DNA of 64,000 nucleotides from Hydractinia symbiolongicarpus (GCF_029227915.1 NC_079883.1:27714001-27778000), one strand, 5' to 3'; shown: positions 22,161 through 31,019, numbered from the stretch's first letter. The notes: a model not told the origin generated them from the sequence alone. A program made the numbers and translations.

Positions 22161-23178
22161 TTAAAGAAAAGAGTTTACAATATCGTTACAATAACTTGTA
22201 GTTATTATTTCGTTTTCTGGTGTATTAAAATGTCCATACTTATCGTACATAACTTTGCATAAGTAGCGAGCATGTGTCTTCATTAGACTAATATTTCCTT
22301 GAATAATTCGATTTTCTAATGATGTGTTCATGACAAATTATTCTATTTTGTATAGCTGCAAATTCTGATGATACCATTTGCGTAACATCTGTTTTCGTAT
22401 GACCATTCCTCGTAACCAAAACAGGTCTTTTCGGAATCAACATTGGCGATTTATACTTAACTTCTGATTCTAGATTTTGATTCCCTTCGACTAAAGCTTT
22501 TATAATTTGAATTACGTCTTCTGATTCCAGCCAACATTCTTCGCAACGATAGACATCTGCACCAGGTAGATTTTCCAACCAGAATGTGTTACTGTTGTGT
22601 TTTAATGGAATTTTAAAAATATCCAATTTCGTGGTTTAAAAATGGAGCCAATAACATATCCATCAAGGTCGTCTTTCCACTATCACTGGCACCGATGAAT
22701 ATTAACGTATTTTTCTCGCCGCCTCTGCCGTCTAATATGGTGTATAACGTTTCCATCAATTCCATGAAGTCCATACGATTCTCATCCGCAACAGATTTCA
22801 AGAATTGACAGAATGTTCCTGCAGCTACGATTAAATCTTCGTTAGTTTGGCAGAGATCAAAAATTTTAATTCCTTTACATACACAAGGATATTCTTCTAT
22901 TCTCGCCACAGCATCACGGTAGGTTAATTGCTCGCTGTTTTGACAAATTATTTTATACAAATGTTTCTTCAAAGATTCTACAGAATTTGGATTTAGTTTT
23001 GTTATCGCGTCTACCAACATTTCGTTTTCTGTAAGAAGATGCTGAAAGTGTTTGTCATTGCGCACTTTATAATCAGTTAAGATTTGGGAAAATCTTTGTT
23101 TATAAGTTTTAAATATTATATTATTATTTGCGTTTCCCGTGTCGTTTTTGATAAAGACAGCATTATTCATCCACTGAT
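22161..23178 (-). pseudogene. NS1: NS1 SF3 helicase exon, unit A (frameshifted)
   Basis: The replication helicase of a parvovirus-like genome. A Walker A motif GASDSGKT, an Asp/Glu Walker B region (ADVYRCEE) and a sensor-1 RPVLVTRNG are in the SF3 order. The frame changes at about 22620 (after HEIGYF) and near 22345; sequence matching NS-B continues in other frames to a TAA at 22161-22163. The upstream border is an acceptor (tacattttag) at 23179, the same place as in unit B, so the exon structure predates the duplication. The N-terminal HUH-containing part is absent in this unit, removed at the junction with VP-B. Confidence 0.8.
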
Positions 23179-23189
23179 CTAAAATGTAT

Positions 23190-23253
23190 TTAATTAAAAA
23201 TATGATTTACAAGGTCTCCTATGATACCTAACAAGGCTGGTGTATATACATTT
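23190..23253 (-). pseudogene. C-terminal tail of second NS frame, unit A
   Basis: About 20 codons ending in HIFN then TAA match the end of the overlapping NS frame of unit B, which ends in HILKN (shared pattern Y-x-P-x-L-x-x-I-I). The match stops at about 23253, where VP-B homology begins on the other strand. It marks the precise A/B junction. Confidence 0.6.
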
Positions 23254-23302
23254 CTAAAGATATTATCCTAATTTTGACTGGTTAATTGAGGCAGAAGATA
23301 TA

Positions 23303-24736
23303 ATGAATCAAGGTTTTAATGCTATTGATACAATTAGTTTTCATTTTGGTGGTTCAGATCCTGATCCTGCTCCTCGACATGAGCCTCGACATGATCCATC
23401 ATCTGTTCCACCCGTTCAACCTGAGCCTGGCGCAATTGGTGGTACTGTTGGTGGTACTCCTACGGCACCCGGAAATGAGAAACCCACAATGCCTCGTTAT
23501 GTTCACAAGGATAATCAATTTGATATTTCTACACGTAAGATTACATCAACTTATCGATTTGTTGTTCCTGTTACTACTCAGTTTAGTGGCGACGAAGTGT
23601 ATTATTTCCCTTGGGAGAGTATTACTATGTGCCATCATATTAATCAAATTATGGCTGCTACTAAGAACTCTTGGTTTTGGCGATTTGCCCATGCAGAGGT
23701 TAATTTTAGAGATCTCGTTGCCCACGCTGAAATACCTGTCGCTGCTAATGCTTTTTATCCCATCGAGTTGAAACATATTAACATGATGTATGTTAGTCAA
23801 GGCATGGCGTTAACTCCTCGTACATCCGTAATAGACACTCCGGCGCAATTACAAATTTGGGAACAGTTTGTTGAAAATCAACATCATGGTGCTATTACTA
23901 AGAGCTTGCCTAATACTAATGTTCGAGCTTTTTGTAATTCGAAGAGTAAAGATATTGAGTATGATACTAATGTATGGGTTCGTAAGAATATTACGGAAGG
24001 CAATCAATTCGATTTTCACTACAGTCCATCTGTTAATTATTGGCGTCATCGTTCAGATCTAGTTGAATATGGTCGATGTTGTCGTAAGAATATCACCCCT
24101 AGTGTTACTCCTACATATCAGGTCTTTACTAATATCGTACGATGTGATTATCTTGGTGGTTTACTTGACCCTCCGTTTCATGGTACTGGTTTAGATGGCA
24201 ATCAATGGGGTACACCCATGTGCATTACTAACAAGTTGCCTAGTAACACTTTGTTAAACGATTTATTTTCCAGCGGTCATAATAAGTATGACGAACCTGG
24301 TAATTGTATGTCTTATGAAGATATGACTAAGATCCGCGGTGCATGGGGCAATAGTTGTAAACTTTTCCATGGTTTGAATCCTATACCCGTTTACGACTCT
24401 AATCCAATGAAGCCGATTTTATTCACATTCAGCCGATTTATGAAAGGAGACAGTGTTCAACCCTACCGAGTTTATGGCGAGATTCAAGTTACGCATACTA
24501 TCGAGATTCTCAAGAATCACATGTTTCATTCGAATTATTCGGATAATTGGTGGCCCATGGAATTCGGCACTACTAAGATGCAACCCCCTGTTATGTTTGG
24601 CGAAGAAGCCGTTTTCTATACATCCGGCGATAAGAATGTTATCAATCAACTCGGTTCAGATCGTCGTCAGAACGCCCAGTTTCGCCCATTTACTGTCTAC
24701 AATCCTTATGTTTACAGTACAACGGAGTGCCATTAA
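23303..24736 (+). CDS. VP: Densovirus-like capsid protein VP, unit B (intact 477 codons)
   Basis: The capsid gene has an uninterrupted frame from ATG 23303 to TAA. The same blocks as in VP-A are present: VYYFPWESI, NAFYPIELKHIN, VRKNITEG, PPFHGTG, GLNPIPVYDSNP, YGEIQVTHT and the terminal YNPYVY. The frame is open further upstream to 23258, and those ~15 codons (YPNFDW...) still align with VP-A, so the true N-terminus was cut at the A/B junction and the ATG at 23303 is an internal methionine. Its ordinary promoter is therefore missing. It converges with NS-B (89 bp between stop codons). Base composition is less A+T-rich than the surroundings. The lack of stops over 477 codons suggests either a young insertion or selection. 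Confidence 0.82.
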   Translation: MNQGFNAIDTISFHFGGSDPDPAPRHEPRHDPSSVPPVQPEPGAIGGTVGGTPTAPGNEKPTMPRYVHKDNQFDISTRKITSTYRFVVPVTTQFSGDEVYYFPWESITMCHHINQIMAATKNSWFWRFAHAEVNFRDLVAHAEIPVAANAFYPIELKHINMMYVSQGMALTPRTSVIDTPAQLQIWEQFVENQHHGAITKSLPNTNVRAFCNSKSKDIEYDTNVWVRKNITEGNQFDFHYSPSVNYWRHRSDLVEYGRCCRKNITPSVTPTYQVFTNIVRCDYLGGLLDPPFHGTGLDGNQWGTPMCITNKLPSNTLLNDLFSSGHNKYDEPGNCMSYEDMTKIRGAWGNSCKLFHGLNPIPVYDSNPMKPILFTFSRFMKGDSVQPYRVYGEIQVTHTIEILKNHMFHSNYSDNWWPMEFGTTKMQPPVMFGEEAVFYTSGDKNVINQLGSDRRQNAQFRPFTVYNPYVYSTTECH

Positions 24737-24825
24737 TGTCGTTCGAGATGATGTTCCCGAAGAAGAAGAACAAGTAACCGTTGACGAAACAGATTAAGAC
24801 ACTGAACATTTTTGTATATATTTAT

Positions 24826-25850
24826 TTAAAGAAAAGAATTTACAATCTTATTACAATATGATGTAGTTATAATTGCATTCTCTTCTGCGTTGAAATCCCC
24901 ATATTTTTCGTACAGCACCTTTGCGATATGTCTCCCATGTTTCTTCATTAGTACAATATTGCCTTCTTTAATTCGCATTGTTAACGGAATATTCATCTTT
25001 ATTATCATTGCTCTGTTATTGATCGCGTTGAATTCTTTACTGTGATGTATAACCACATCAGATCGTCGTTTTCCATTCATAGTTACCACAACCGGTCTTT
25101 TCGGTATCGGTATCGGTGTTTTATACTTTACATCAGATTCCAGATTAGCATTCCCCTCGAACAACGCTTTTAATATTTGTATTACATCCTCTGTTTCCAT
25201 CAAGCACTCTTCACATCTGTAAATGTCGGATCCCGGCAGATTCTCTAACCAGAATGTATTACTCGAGTTTCTCAATGGTGTCTTGAAGTTACCGATTTCA
25301 TGAGCTTCGTATGGTGTTAATAGTAGATCCATTAACGTTGTTTTTCCACTATCACTTGAACCAATGAATATCAGCGTATTCTTTTTTCCACCTTTACCAT
25401 CCAATACTGTATAGAAGGATTCCATCAGTTCCATAAAGTCGACTTCATTCTCCTTCGCAACAGATTCTATGAATTGACATACGGTTCCCGCAGCAATTAT
25501 CAAGTCTTCGTCCGTCACACATTCGTCACATATCTTAATCTTTTTACATGTACAGTCAAAGTCCGGTATTCGGTTAATCGCGTCCTTGTACGTTAACTGT
25601 TCTACCTTTTGTCTGTTAATCTGATAGATATGTTTTTTCAGAGCTTCCACGATTCCTGGTTGCATTTTCGTTACCGCGTTTACAAGTCGTTCGTTTGTCG
25701 CAAGTATTGTTTGAAAGTGTTTTTCATTTCGTACTCCTTCGTTAGTCAAGATTGTCGTCATTTGTTGTCGTACTGTTTGAAACGCAATATTCTTGTTAGG
25801 TTCACCAGTGCTGTCGCTGGGAGCAGTAAATATAGCATAATTCATCCAAT
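24826..25850 (-). CDS. NS1: NS1 SF3 helicase exon, unit B (intact)
   Basis: Superfamily 3 helicase domain of a parvovirus-like replication protein; drives rolling-hairpin replication in such viruses. Counting from the ATG at 25845: Walker A GSSDSGKT at residues 162-169, Walker B (SDIYRCEE) around 206-213, sensor-1 RPVVVTMNG at 250-258. A Cys cluster (CTCKK...CDEC) lies at about 98-109, before the ATPase core. An acceptor (aatatatttag) precedes 25850 and leaves two bases plus TGG before the ATG, exactly as in unit A, so the ATG is probably internal and the helicase is the second exon of a spliced NS1. The upstream exon would be the HUH frame, whose candidate donor (T|GTAAC) at 26396 leaves one base, the phase needed. 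Confidence 0.8.
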
Positions 25851-25861
25851 CTAAATATATT

Positions 25862-26833
25862 TCAGTTTTTTAAAATATGTTGTACAAAGCCTCGTATTAT
25901 ATAAATGAGCTCAGGACTATAATCATAATCAAATATACCGTCTCTGTCCACCAATTCGTCATCTTCGTGTCTCATCTCGTTTACAATCGTCAGTGTTTGT
26001 CGTCTGTCTGGTTCATCTTCGTCATGTTTTTTGTCGTCAGTGAAGCATACATCTCTTTTGAAGTCTTGTGCGTCCATATCCCAGTGCAGTCCTTGAATAT
26101 TACATCGTTCTTTACAATGTTCACAGATCCATCGTCCATCCATACATTTGTAGACATCATTATCTTCTGCTGTTTGTTTAACATCATAATCACGTTGCAA
26201 TTTTAACCACAATGCACTTGCTTTATCATTTCTCTTTTTGAATTCTCGTTGTTCTCCCAATGTTGCCATGTATTCATCTTCTTCATATTCATGCAATATT
26301 CGTTGTTCTTCAGCATAAGCTTCACGTAATTCGTCTTCATCCAAGATTCTATTGGAGTAGTTCATCTGTGCATCTTTTTTTGTAACAGGTGTTACATTTC
26401 TCTTCTTCTTCGGGATTTCTGTGTCTTTTTGTGCATTTTCTTTGTGAATTCTCTTCTTGATCAAAGTCTCGTTGCTCTTTTTCTGCTTGTCTTCGTTTGA
26501 GGTAGGCTCTGAGATTGTCGAGATGCTCTCGGTTTTTGACCATAATTTGGTAGATTTCACATTCACAGGTTTTACATTTATTTGAGTTGCCTGTCTTCTG
26601 AATTTGTCGACAACCTTGGCAATTTGCTGTTCCAAGTCGATTAAAGAAGGCCCTGTTGATGACTCTTCTATCGATAAGTCGCTTACCTTGTTCATCTGAT
26701 CGCCAGGAGATGATTGCATGAGCATGGAATTTGCTTTTGTTTTTGCATCCAGAGTGGAAGAGGATTTCGCCAGCTTTTCCGAACGCTCTAACAAGTTCTG
26801 AGGTCTTTTTCGTAGTTTTCTGGATCGAAACAT
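25862..26833 (-). CDS. Second NS frame (NS2-like), overlaps HUH exon, unit B
   Basis: A 323-codon open frame overlaps the HUH-motif frame and then fills what would be the NS1 intron, stopping 12 bases before the helicase exon. The N-terminal third is Lys/Ser/Thr-rich and charged; the C-terminal third has a zinc-ribbon-like pattern (WICEHCKERC, then GLHWDMD and a further Cys). The fragment at 27111-27680 is clearly homologous over the central and C-terminal part, including the CxxC, the (L/I)HW and the closing RQTL/RQQTL. Overlapping NS1 and NS2 frames are normal in densoviruses. If NS1 is made by splicing, this frame would come from the unspliced transcript. Function unknown. Confidence 0.6.
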   Translation of the reverse strand: MFRSRKLRKRPQNLLERSEKLAKSSSTLDAKTKANSMLMQSSPGDQMNKVSDLSIEESSTGPSLIDLEQQIAKVVDKFRRQATQINVKPVNVKSTKLWSKTESISTISEPTSNEDKQKKSNETLIKKRIHKENAQKDTEIPKKKRNVTPVTKKDAQMNYSNRILDEDELREAYAEEQRILHEYEEDEYMATLGEQREFKKRNDKASALWLKLQRDYDVKQTAEDNDVYKCMDGRWICEHCKERCNIQGLHWDMDAQDFKRDVCFTDDKKHDEDEPDRRQTLTIVNEMRHEDDELVDRDGIFDYDYSPELIYIIRGFVQHILKN

Positions 26834-26876
26834 TCTCCTTCACTGTCGTGATATTTCCCTCCTGAGAAGACTGCAT
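26349..26876 (-). CDS. NS1: HUH endonuclease exon of NS1, unit B
   Basis: A 175-codon frame containing the HUH signature FHAHAIISW (His51 and His53 from the ATG at 26876), the metal-binding motif of parvoviral and other rolling-circle nickases. Downstream are two CxxC pairs (CQGC, CKTC), possibly a zinc finger, and a conserved Tyr in LRAYLKRR (unit C: LKQYLERR) that could be the nicking tyrosine. Upstream, the likely true N-terminus is in a different frame (26788-26961), so either a frameshift or a splice lies between. The frame ends soon after CNTCYKK; a donor inside the first Cys codon of that motif (26396) would join it to the helicase exon in phase. Confidence is higher for the nuclease identity than for the exact borders. 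Confidence 0.65.
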   Translation of the reverse strand: MQSSQEGNITTVKENVSIQKTTKKTSELVRAFGKAGEILFHSGCKNKSKFHAHAIISWRSDEQGKRLIDRRVINRAFFNRLGTANCQGCRQIQKTGNSNKCKTCECEIYQIMVKNREHLDNLRAYLKRRQAEKEQRDFDQEENSQRKCTKRHRNPEEEEKCNTCYKKRCTDELLQ

Positions 26877-26961
26877 GACTCAATACAAATGTACATCCAC
26901 CAATGTTCTCCTTTAATATTTCGTTTTCTTTAATAGCAAACTCTTTTATTATTCTTGACAT
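26788..26961 (-). CDS. Short N-terminal NS frame, unit B (57 codons)
   Basis: First ATG after the NS-side TATA box. The frame (starts MSRIIKEFAIKENE, contains GGCTFVLSHAVFSGG) stops at 26788-26790, while the HUH frame continues one frame over; both cover the same bases from 26876. Either it is the true NS1 start, separated from the HUH part by a frameshift mutation in the A-rich stretch near 26810, or it is an independent small protein (NS3-like position). Sequence does not decide. Confidence 0.4.
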   Translation of the reverse strand: MSRIIKEFAIKENEILKENIGGCTFVLSHAVFSGGKYHDSEGECFDPENYEKDLRTC

Positions 26962-27008
26962 GACCGTACTGTACGATGTCTAACAACAACTAAAGCGCCC
27001 CTTTCTTT

Positions 27009-27016
27009 CTTATATA
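27009..27016 (-). promoter_or_regulatory. TATA box for NS genes, unit B
   Basis: TATATAAG on the minus strand, about 50 bases before the first NS ATG (26961), just inside the right-end hairpin. It mirrors the TATA box at 20282 that faces the VP genes. Confidence 0.55.
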
Positions 27017-27042
27017 GTACCGATTCCTATTAATACCCCCGT

Positions 27043-27105
27043 CCCTAGATAAATAACTAACAATAGCGCTATTTATCTAGGGGCCTAAGCCCTATGGACT
27101 ACTCC
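27043..27105. repeat. Hairpin and terminal-repeat-like sequence at right end of viral block
   Basis: CCCTAGATAAATA (27043-27055) and TATTTATCTAGGG (27070-27082) are exact inverted repeats around a 14-base loop. The adjoining gggcctaagccctatgg resembles, inverted, the sequence next to the left-end hairpin at 20146-20165. Likely remnant of the right genome terminus of unit B. Confidence 0.5.
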
Positions 27106-27110
27106 ACTCC

Positions 27111-27680
27111 TCACGCATGCGCTCCGTCAAGTGTTTGTTGTCGCTCTTCAGATTTGTTATCTTCATCGGTACAGTTGTTGAGATCAAATTTTTTTGTTTC
27201 TTTGTTCCAATGGATTCCATATTCGTTTGTCTTACCGTGACAGTTCTTGCATTTCAGTTCTCCAGATTCTTCTGCTCTATAAACGTTGTTTTTCTCGCAT
27301 AATTCTTTCACGTTGTACATTTGGTACATCTTGCTCCACGTTGCTTTTGCTTTATTTCTGTATCTTTCTCCCTCATTCCAGTGTAAGTGTCGTCCTACCA
27401 ATTCATCTAGTTCTCGTTCTTCGAACAGTAATTTTTCTTCTAATTTGTTGATGTCTTGTATTTTTTGTCGCAATTCTCGATTACTGTCTTCAGATGAGAG
27501 CTGCTGTGATTCGTCGTTTGTAGCATGTATCACATTGTTCTTCTTCTTTTTCGTTTCTGTGGCGTTTTCTGCATAGTTGGTCTCCCAATCTTTCCTTTTC
27601 CCAGTTACGATCTTGTTCTTGGGCCTCTCTACGTTCGAGATACTGCTTGAGATATTCGAGGTGTTCTTTGGTTTCGTCAA
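27111..27680 (-). pseudogene. NS2-like fragment, unit C
   Basis: A 189-codon open stretch homologous to 25862-26833: Lys-rich start, then RNKAKATWSKMYQMYNV, CKNCHGKTNEYGIHW and RQQTL. Identity to unit B is moderate at protein level, so unit C is a different viral lineage or older insertion. The match stops at about 27123 where the right end of unit B begins. There is no helicase or VP for this unit. Confidence 0.6.
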
Positions 27681-27685
27681 AACTA
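27490..27685 (-). pseudogene. NS1 fragment (post-HUH region), unit C
   Basis: Homologous to the end of the HUH exon of unit B: KEHLEYLKQYLERREAQ and CRKRHRNEKEEEQCDTCYK match REHLDNLRAYLKRRQAE and CTKRHRNPEEEEKCNTCYK. It overlaps the NS2-like fragment in another frame, as in unit B. The HUH motif itself is missing; the homology ends where the 150-bp direct repeat begins, at gttttgacg. Confidence 0.6.
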
Positions 27686-27826
27686 AATAACAAACAAAAA
27701 CATCATAGATAAGAAAAAATAAAATTAATTTCTAATAATACCAAAACTGTGCCCAATAATAAAAAAATAGCTCCATATAAACACTTTTTATTATCTACAA
27801 ATTCTCACCCTCCACTTTTTTTTAAC
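27675..27826. repeat. ~150-bp direct repeat, right copy
   Basis: Right partner of 19274-19426, same orientation, a few substitutions and indels. On the minus strand it ends with an acceptor-like ttgtttgttatttag directly before the unit C NS fragment. Confidence 0.8.
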
Positions 27827-28441
27827 TTTTTCTCTTTATTATCTAAAAGTAAAATTTTTGTTATGAAAATATCGATGGAAAAGATATTTAAAAGATTGGA
27901 TGGAAAATAACAAAACAGGATATACCATGTATAGTGTCAACTTAAATTTTAACTACAATAAGAAGTAAATATTAATAGCGATATTAACCCTAATGCTGTA
28001 GCTAAGTGTTTAAAAAATGCACAAAAAAAGAAGCACCCTCCCTTCGTTGAAAAAAAATATTAATAAGAACTAATCACAATATAAAGTTATACTCCTTGTT
28101 TGTTTATGTGTCGATGAGTGTGTGTATAAAATATTTGTGCTTGTATACTCCCTGTTTCTTTATGTGTCAATGAGTGTGTAAGTGTATGAAATATTTGTGC
28201 TTTGTGTTATTATGCTCTAATCAGGAAATATAAAATTTGTATGAATTTCCTTATAATCTTCCACTCTTAATCTTTTATTTGGATATACTTTTTGACTTCC
28301 TGTTATTTTTAATTTTTCATTTATACTTTTATACTTCCAAACATTTGAAATATACTATATACTATATAGATATACTATAAACTTCCAATACATTTGTGAT
28401 ATTTATATCTAAAAGTTAGTAATTTTTACTTCTTTATTATC
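27827..28441. other. Intergenic, nothing recognised
   Basis: A+T-rich spacer. A weak tandem similarity exists between about 28093-28135 and 28145-28200 (ctccttgtttgtttatgtgtcgatgagtg type units). No gene. Confidence 0.4.
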
Positions 28442-28653
28442 TACTACAATCATGTTCATAATAGTTTTGGAAAAACCACTTTCCCCCTCCCCCCACTCTT
28501 CAGTGTTGGTTGGAGGTCTTTTCCAGAGTCGCCGGCACTATTTTGGGGCACAAATCAACACAAAATCAACACTGACTGTAGGGGGAGAGGGGGAAACTCT
28601 GAAAAAAGCCTCAAAAGCTGTTTTTCCGATAATTTATGAACATGATTGTAGTA
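28442..28653. mobile_element. 212-bp MITE with perfect TIRs
   Basis: CTACAATCATGTTCATAA at 28444-28461 and its exact inverse at 28634-28651, with TA outside both ends. Just inside, C-rich and G-rich blocks (tttccccctccccccactc, agggggagagggggaaact) are also inverted. A TA flank suggests Tc1/mariner-type mobilisation, but no transposase is encoded. Confidence 0.8.
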
Positions 28654-28670
28654 TTTAGTCCCGTGGAAAA

Positions 28671-29125
28671 ATCCACTATAGATACAGCATAAAAAACATC
28701 GAAATAGTGAGCGAAATTAACCATAAAATTCATTGTTCTTTTCGTCAAAACGTTTTGTTGTTAATTCCATTCAAGCGGGAATAAATAAAACCAACATGTT
28801 TTTTATATAACATTAGACGTGCTTTAGGGAATAATAAAAATTAATTACCCGTGACTTTTGTGTCATAAAGTTTACATCATTACACATAGGTTTTTATGAG
28901 AACAATAAAATAAATTAACCGTGACTTTTTTAAAACAAAAATTTTAAATCAATTTGAAAAGGCACACAGTATTATTGACGTTGCGCCGTAACGTCAGAAA
29001 ATTTAACATATTAGACATGCATTTTTCGGTTACTTCACAGAATATTTCGGTAAGATCAAAGGAAAATGAACATATCCACTTTGCCTGTTACAGACGCACG
29101 GAACTGGCGTATTATTATATAGATG
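28671..29125 (-). repeat. Interspersed repeat, inverted copy
   Basis: Starts with cccgtggaaaaatccac and ends with gttacagacgcacggaactg...attattatatag. The same ends, reversed, delimit the copies at 51236-51795 and 51796-52405. No coding capacity; a non-autonomous element of unknown class. Confidence 0.55.
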
Positions 29126-29202
29126 TCATTTATTATTATTCTCATATGAGACCCTATTTCCATATCTATATATATTCTTTGGTATTTTCCTTCTTTTGCT
29201 CT

Positions 29203-29275
29203 TTAGTGTTGGTTGGAGGTCTTTTTCAGAGTCACTGGCAGTATTTTGGGATAAATCAAAACAAAAGCAAAACTT
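29203..29275 (+). mobile_element. Fragment of the 28442 MITE
   Basis: agtgttggttggaggtcttt and following ~60 bases match 28500-28570 inside the MITE. Ends are missing. Confidence 0.6.
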
Positions 29276-31019
29276 CAGCCAAGAAAAACAACAAAAATAT
29301 AACGACACAATTAATACTTAAGCCTTTGTCCTTCGTCTTCATTTTAATGGCTTGGCCACATTTTTTGTCCCTGATCGTCTGAATCTTTGGGGGGAAAATG
29401 AATTACCTTACTAATACAACTATAAATGCAGTATGTATCTTCCACAGGAAGCACAATTTCATGTAAAAGTTTTACAGAATTTTCGTGTCACCTTTACATG
29501 GAGAATGTAAACAAAACAGCCATACACATAGAGCCAGCCTTGCTGCAAACAGACTAAGTTCAAAACACTTATACTTAATATACTGCAAAATCTTCTTGTT
29601 TTCAAGTGCAAAAATACATACACAATGGACGATACAAATATTGAAGACCCTCCACAAGCTTCCGAAGCTGTAATAAGGAAGGGTATTTCTCATAACTTAT
29701 TTGCAGGTTTCTTTTTTGTCGACATTAGACAGAATAACCTATGGAAATTAGCAGTGACTGGTCAACCACTGTCATCAATTCTTGCTGGTTTCAGAGGGAT
29801 ACCTAAAAATGCAAGCTCAACATCTTACTTGCGCAGTCATGAGTCAGTCTTTTGTTTGTGATTCAGTATCTTCTTGAACTTTCCATTACTCTTCTTTTCA
29901 AATTTTTTTGTCAATTGAAATTGATGTTTTTAATTCTGGTTACATTGCCCCCTACTTTTTTGTTTATTTTTTTCATGTATTTTGGCCCCCTAGTGACATC
30001 GCTCCCCCTACTTTTTTTGTCCGCCCAAATGCGATATGCCCACTTTTATTCTCATTCATTGTGAGTAAGTTACCATCGCTATAAAGCCTGATTTATGAAC
30101 CTTACTCCTTCCCACTGAACTCTTGTGCATCTTGAGAATATTTTTGTTCATTCAAACAAGAAGCCCTGTGGCTTAAAGATTTCCGCTGTTACAAATATTC
30201 TGAAAAAGTACTGAACTTTGAAGTGGACCCTGAAAGCAGGTATAATGGGGGAAATAAAATAATTAGATGTCTAAAATTTTAAAATTCAATTCTAGATTAT
30301 TATTGTAACTTTAAATCATAGCCAACTTAACTTACATAAACTTCATTTCTCTATAAGAAACAATTTTATAAGAACAACAAGTTTGATAATTGTTGAACAA
30401 TAAAAACAACGGCAAGGCTTACATTTAACCGATTTTCTCCTTTTCTCTAAAAAACAACATGTAAAATGTCTTTCAACACAGAACTTCTCACAGAATCAAT
30501 TAATAGATTTCAAGTCTCCAAAATTTCTAATATACTGTAAAATTTATAGCAACTTATAGAAAAAGTGTATATGCAATACAACTGAATAAATAAAAAAATA
30601 TTAAAATTACAGATTTTACACATAATAATATTTAAAAAAAAAACCTTAACTCGATACCTTTGAAATTACTCTAGAAATTTTTGTAAATTCTATGATAAAA
30701 AAATTTGTTTTCTAAAATTGATGATTCGAATATAAGAACTTCTGAACAGGGTATGTAGTTGACTATTTTATTAGTTCAGCAATCAGCATTTGAATGTTTC
30801 AGTATTTAGGCGTTCAGATCTCGATGGTCGATGTTTTGATAACGGTTGATCTGAAAAAACATTTGGAAAATGAGGAACAGGAATACAATTTTATTAAAAC
30901 TGAATTAACGCTAGGTTGCTATTCAATTTCTGTCTTTTTATAAGGCAATGCTTGTATTATTTGAACAGGTCATTTATCAACAAGAGACAAAAGGATGTAG
31001 AATTTTTATTAAACTATAT
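29276..31019. other. Intergenic, no gene recognised
   Basis: A+T-rich. A 78-codon frame at 29625-29861 and others have no recognisable domain or splice context. Confidence 0.4.

Noticed and set aside
20131-27685. Bidnavirus or polinton-type element
   Set aside because: No protein-primed DNA polymerase B, integrase or packaging ATPase is visible; the helicase, HUH motif and VP fit a parvovirus-like genome better.
29625-29861. 78-codon frame starting MDDTNIEDPPQ
   Set aside because: No domain, no splice continuation and no repeat elsewhere in the window; cannot be separated from chance.
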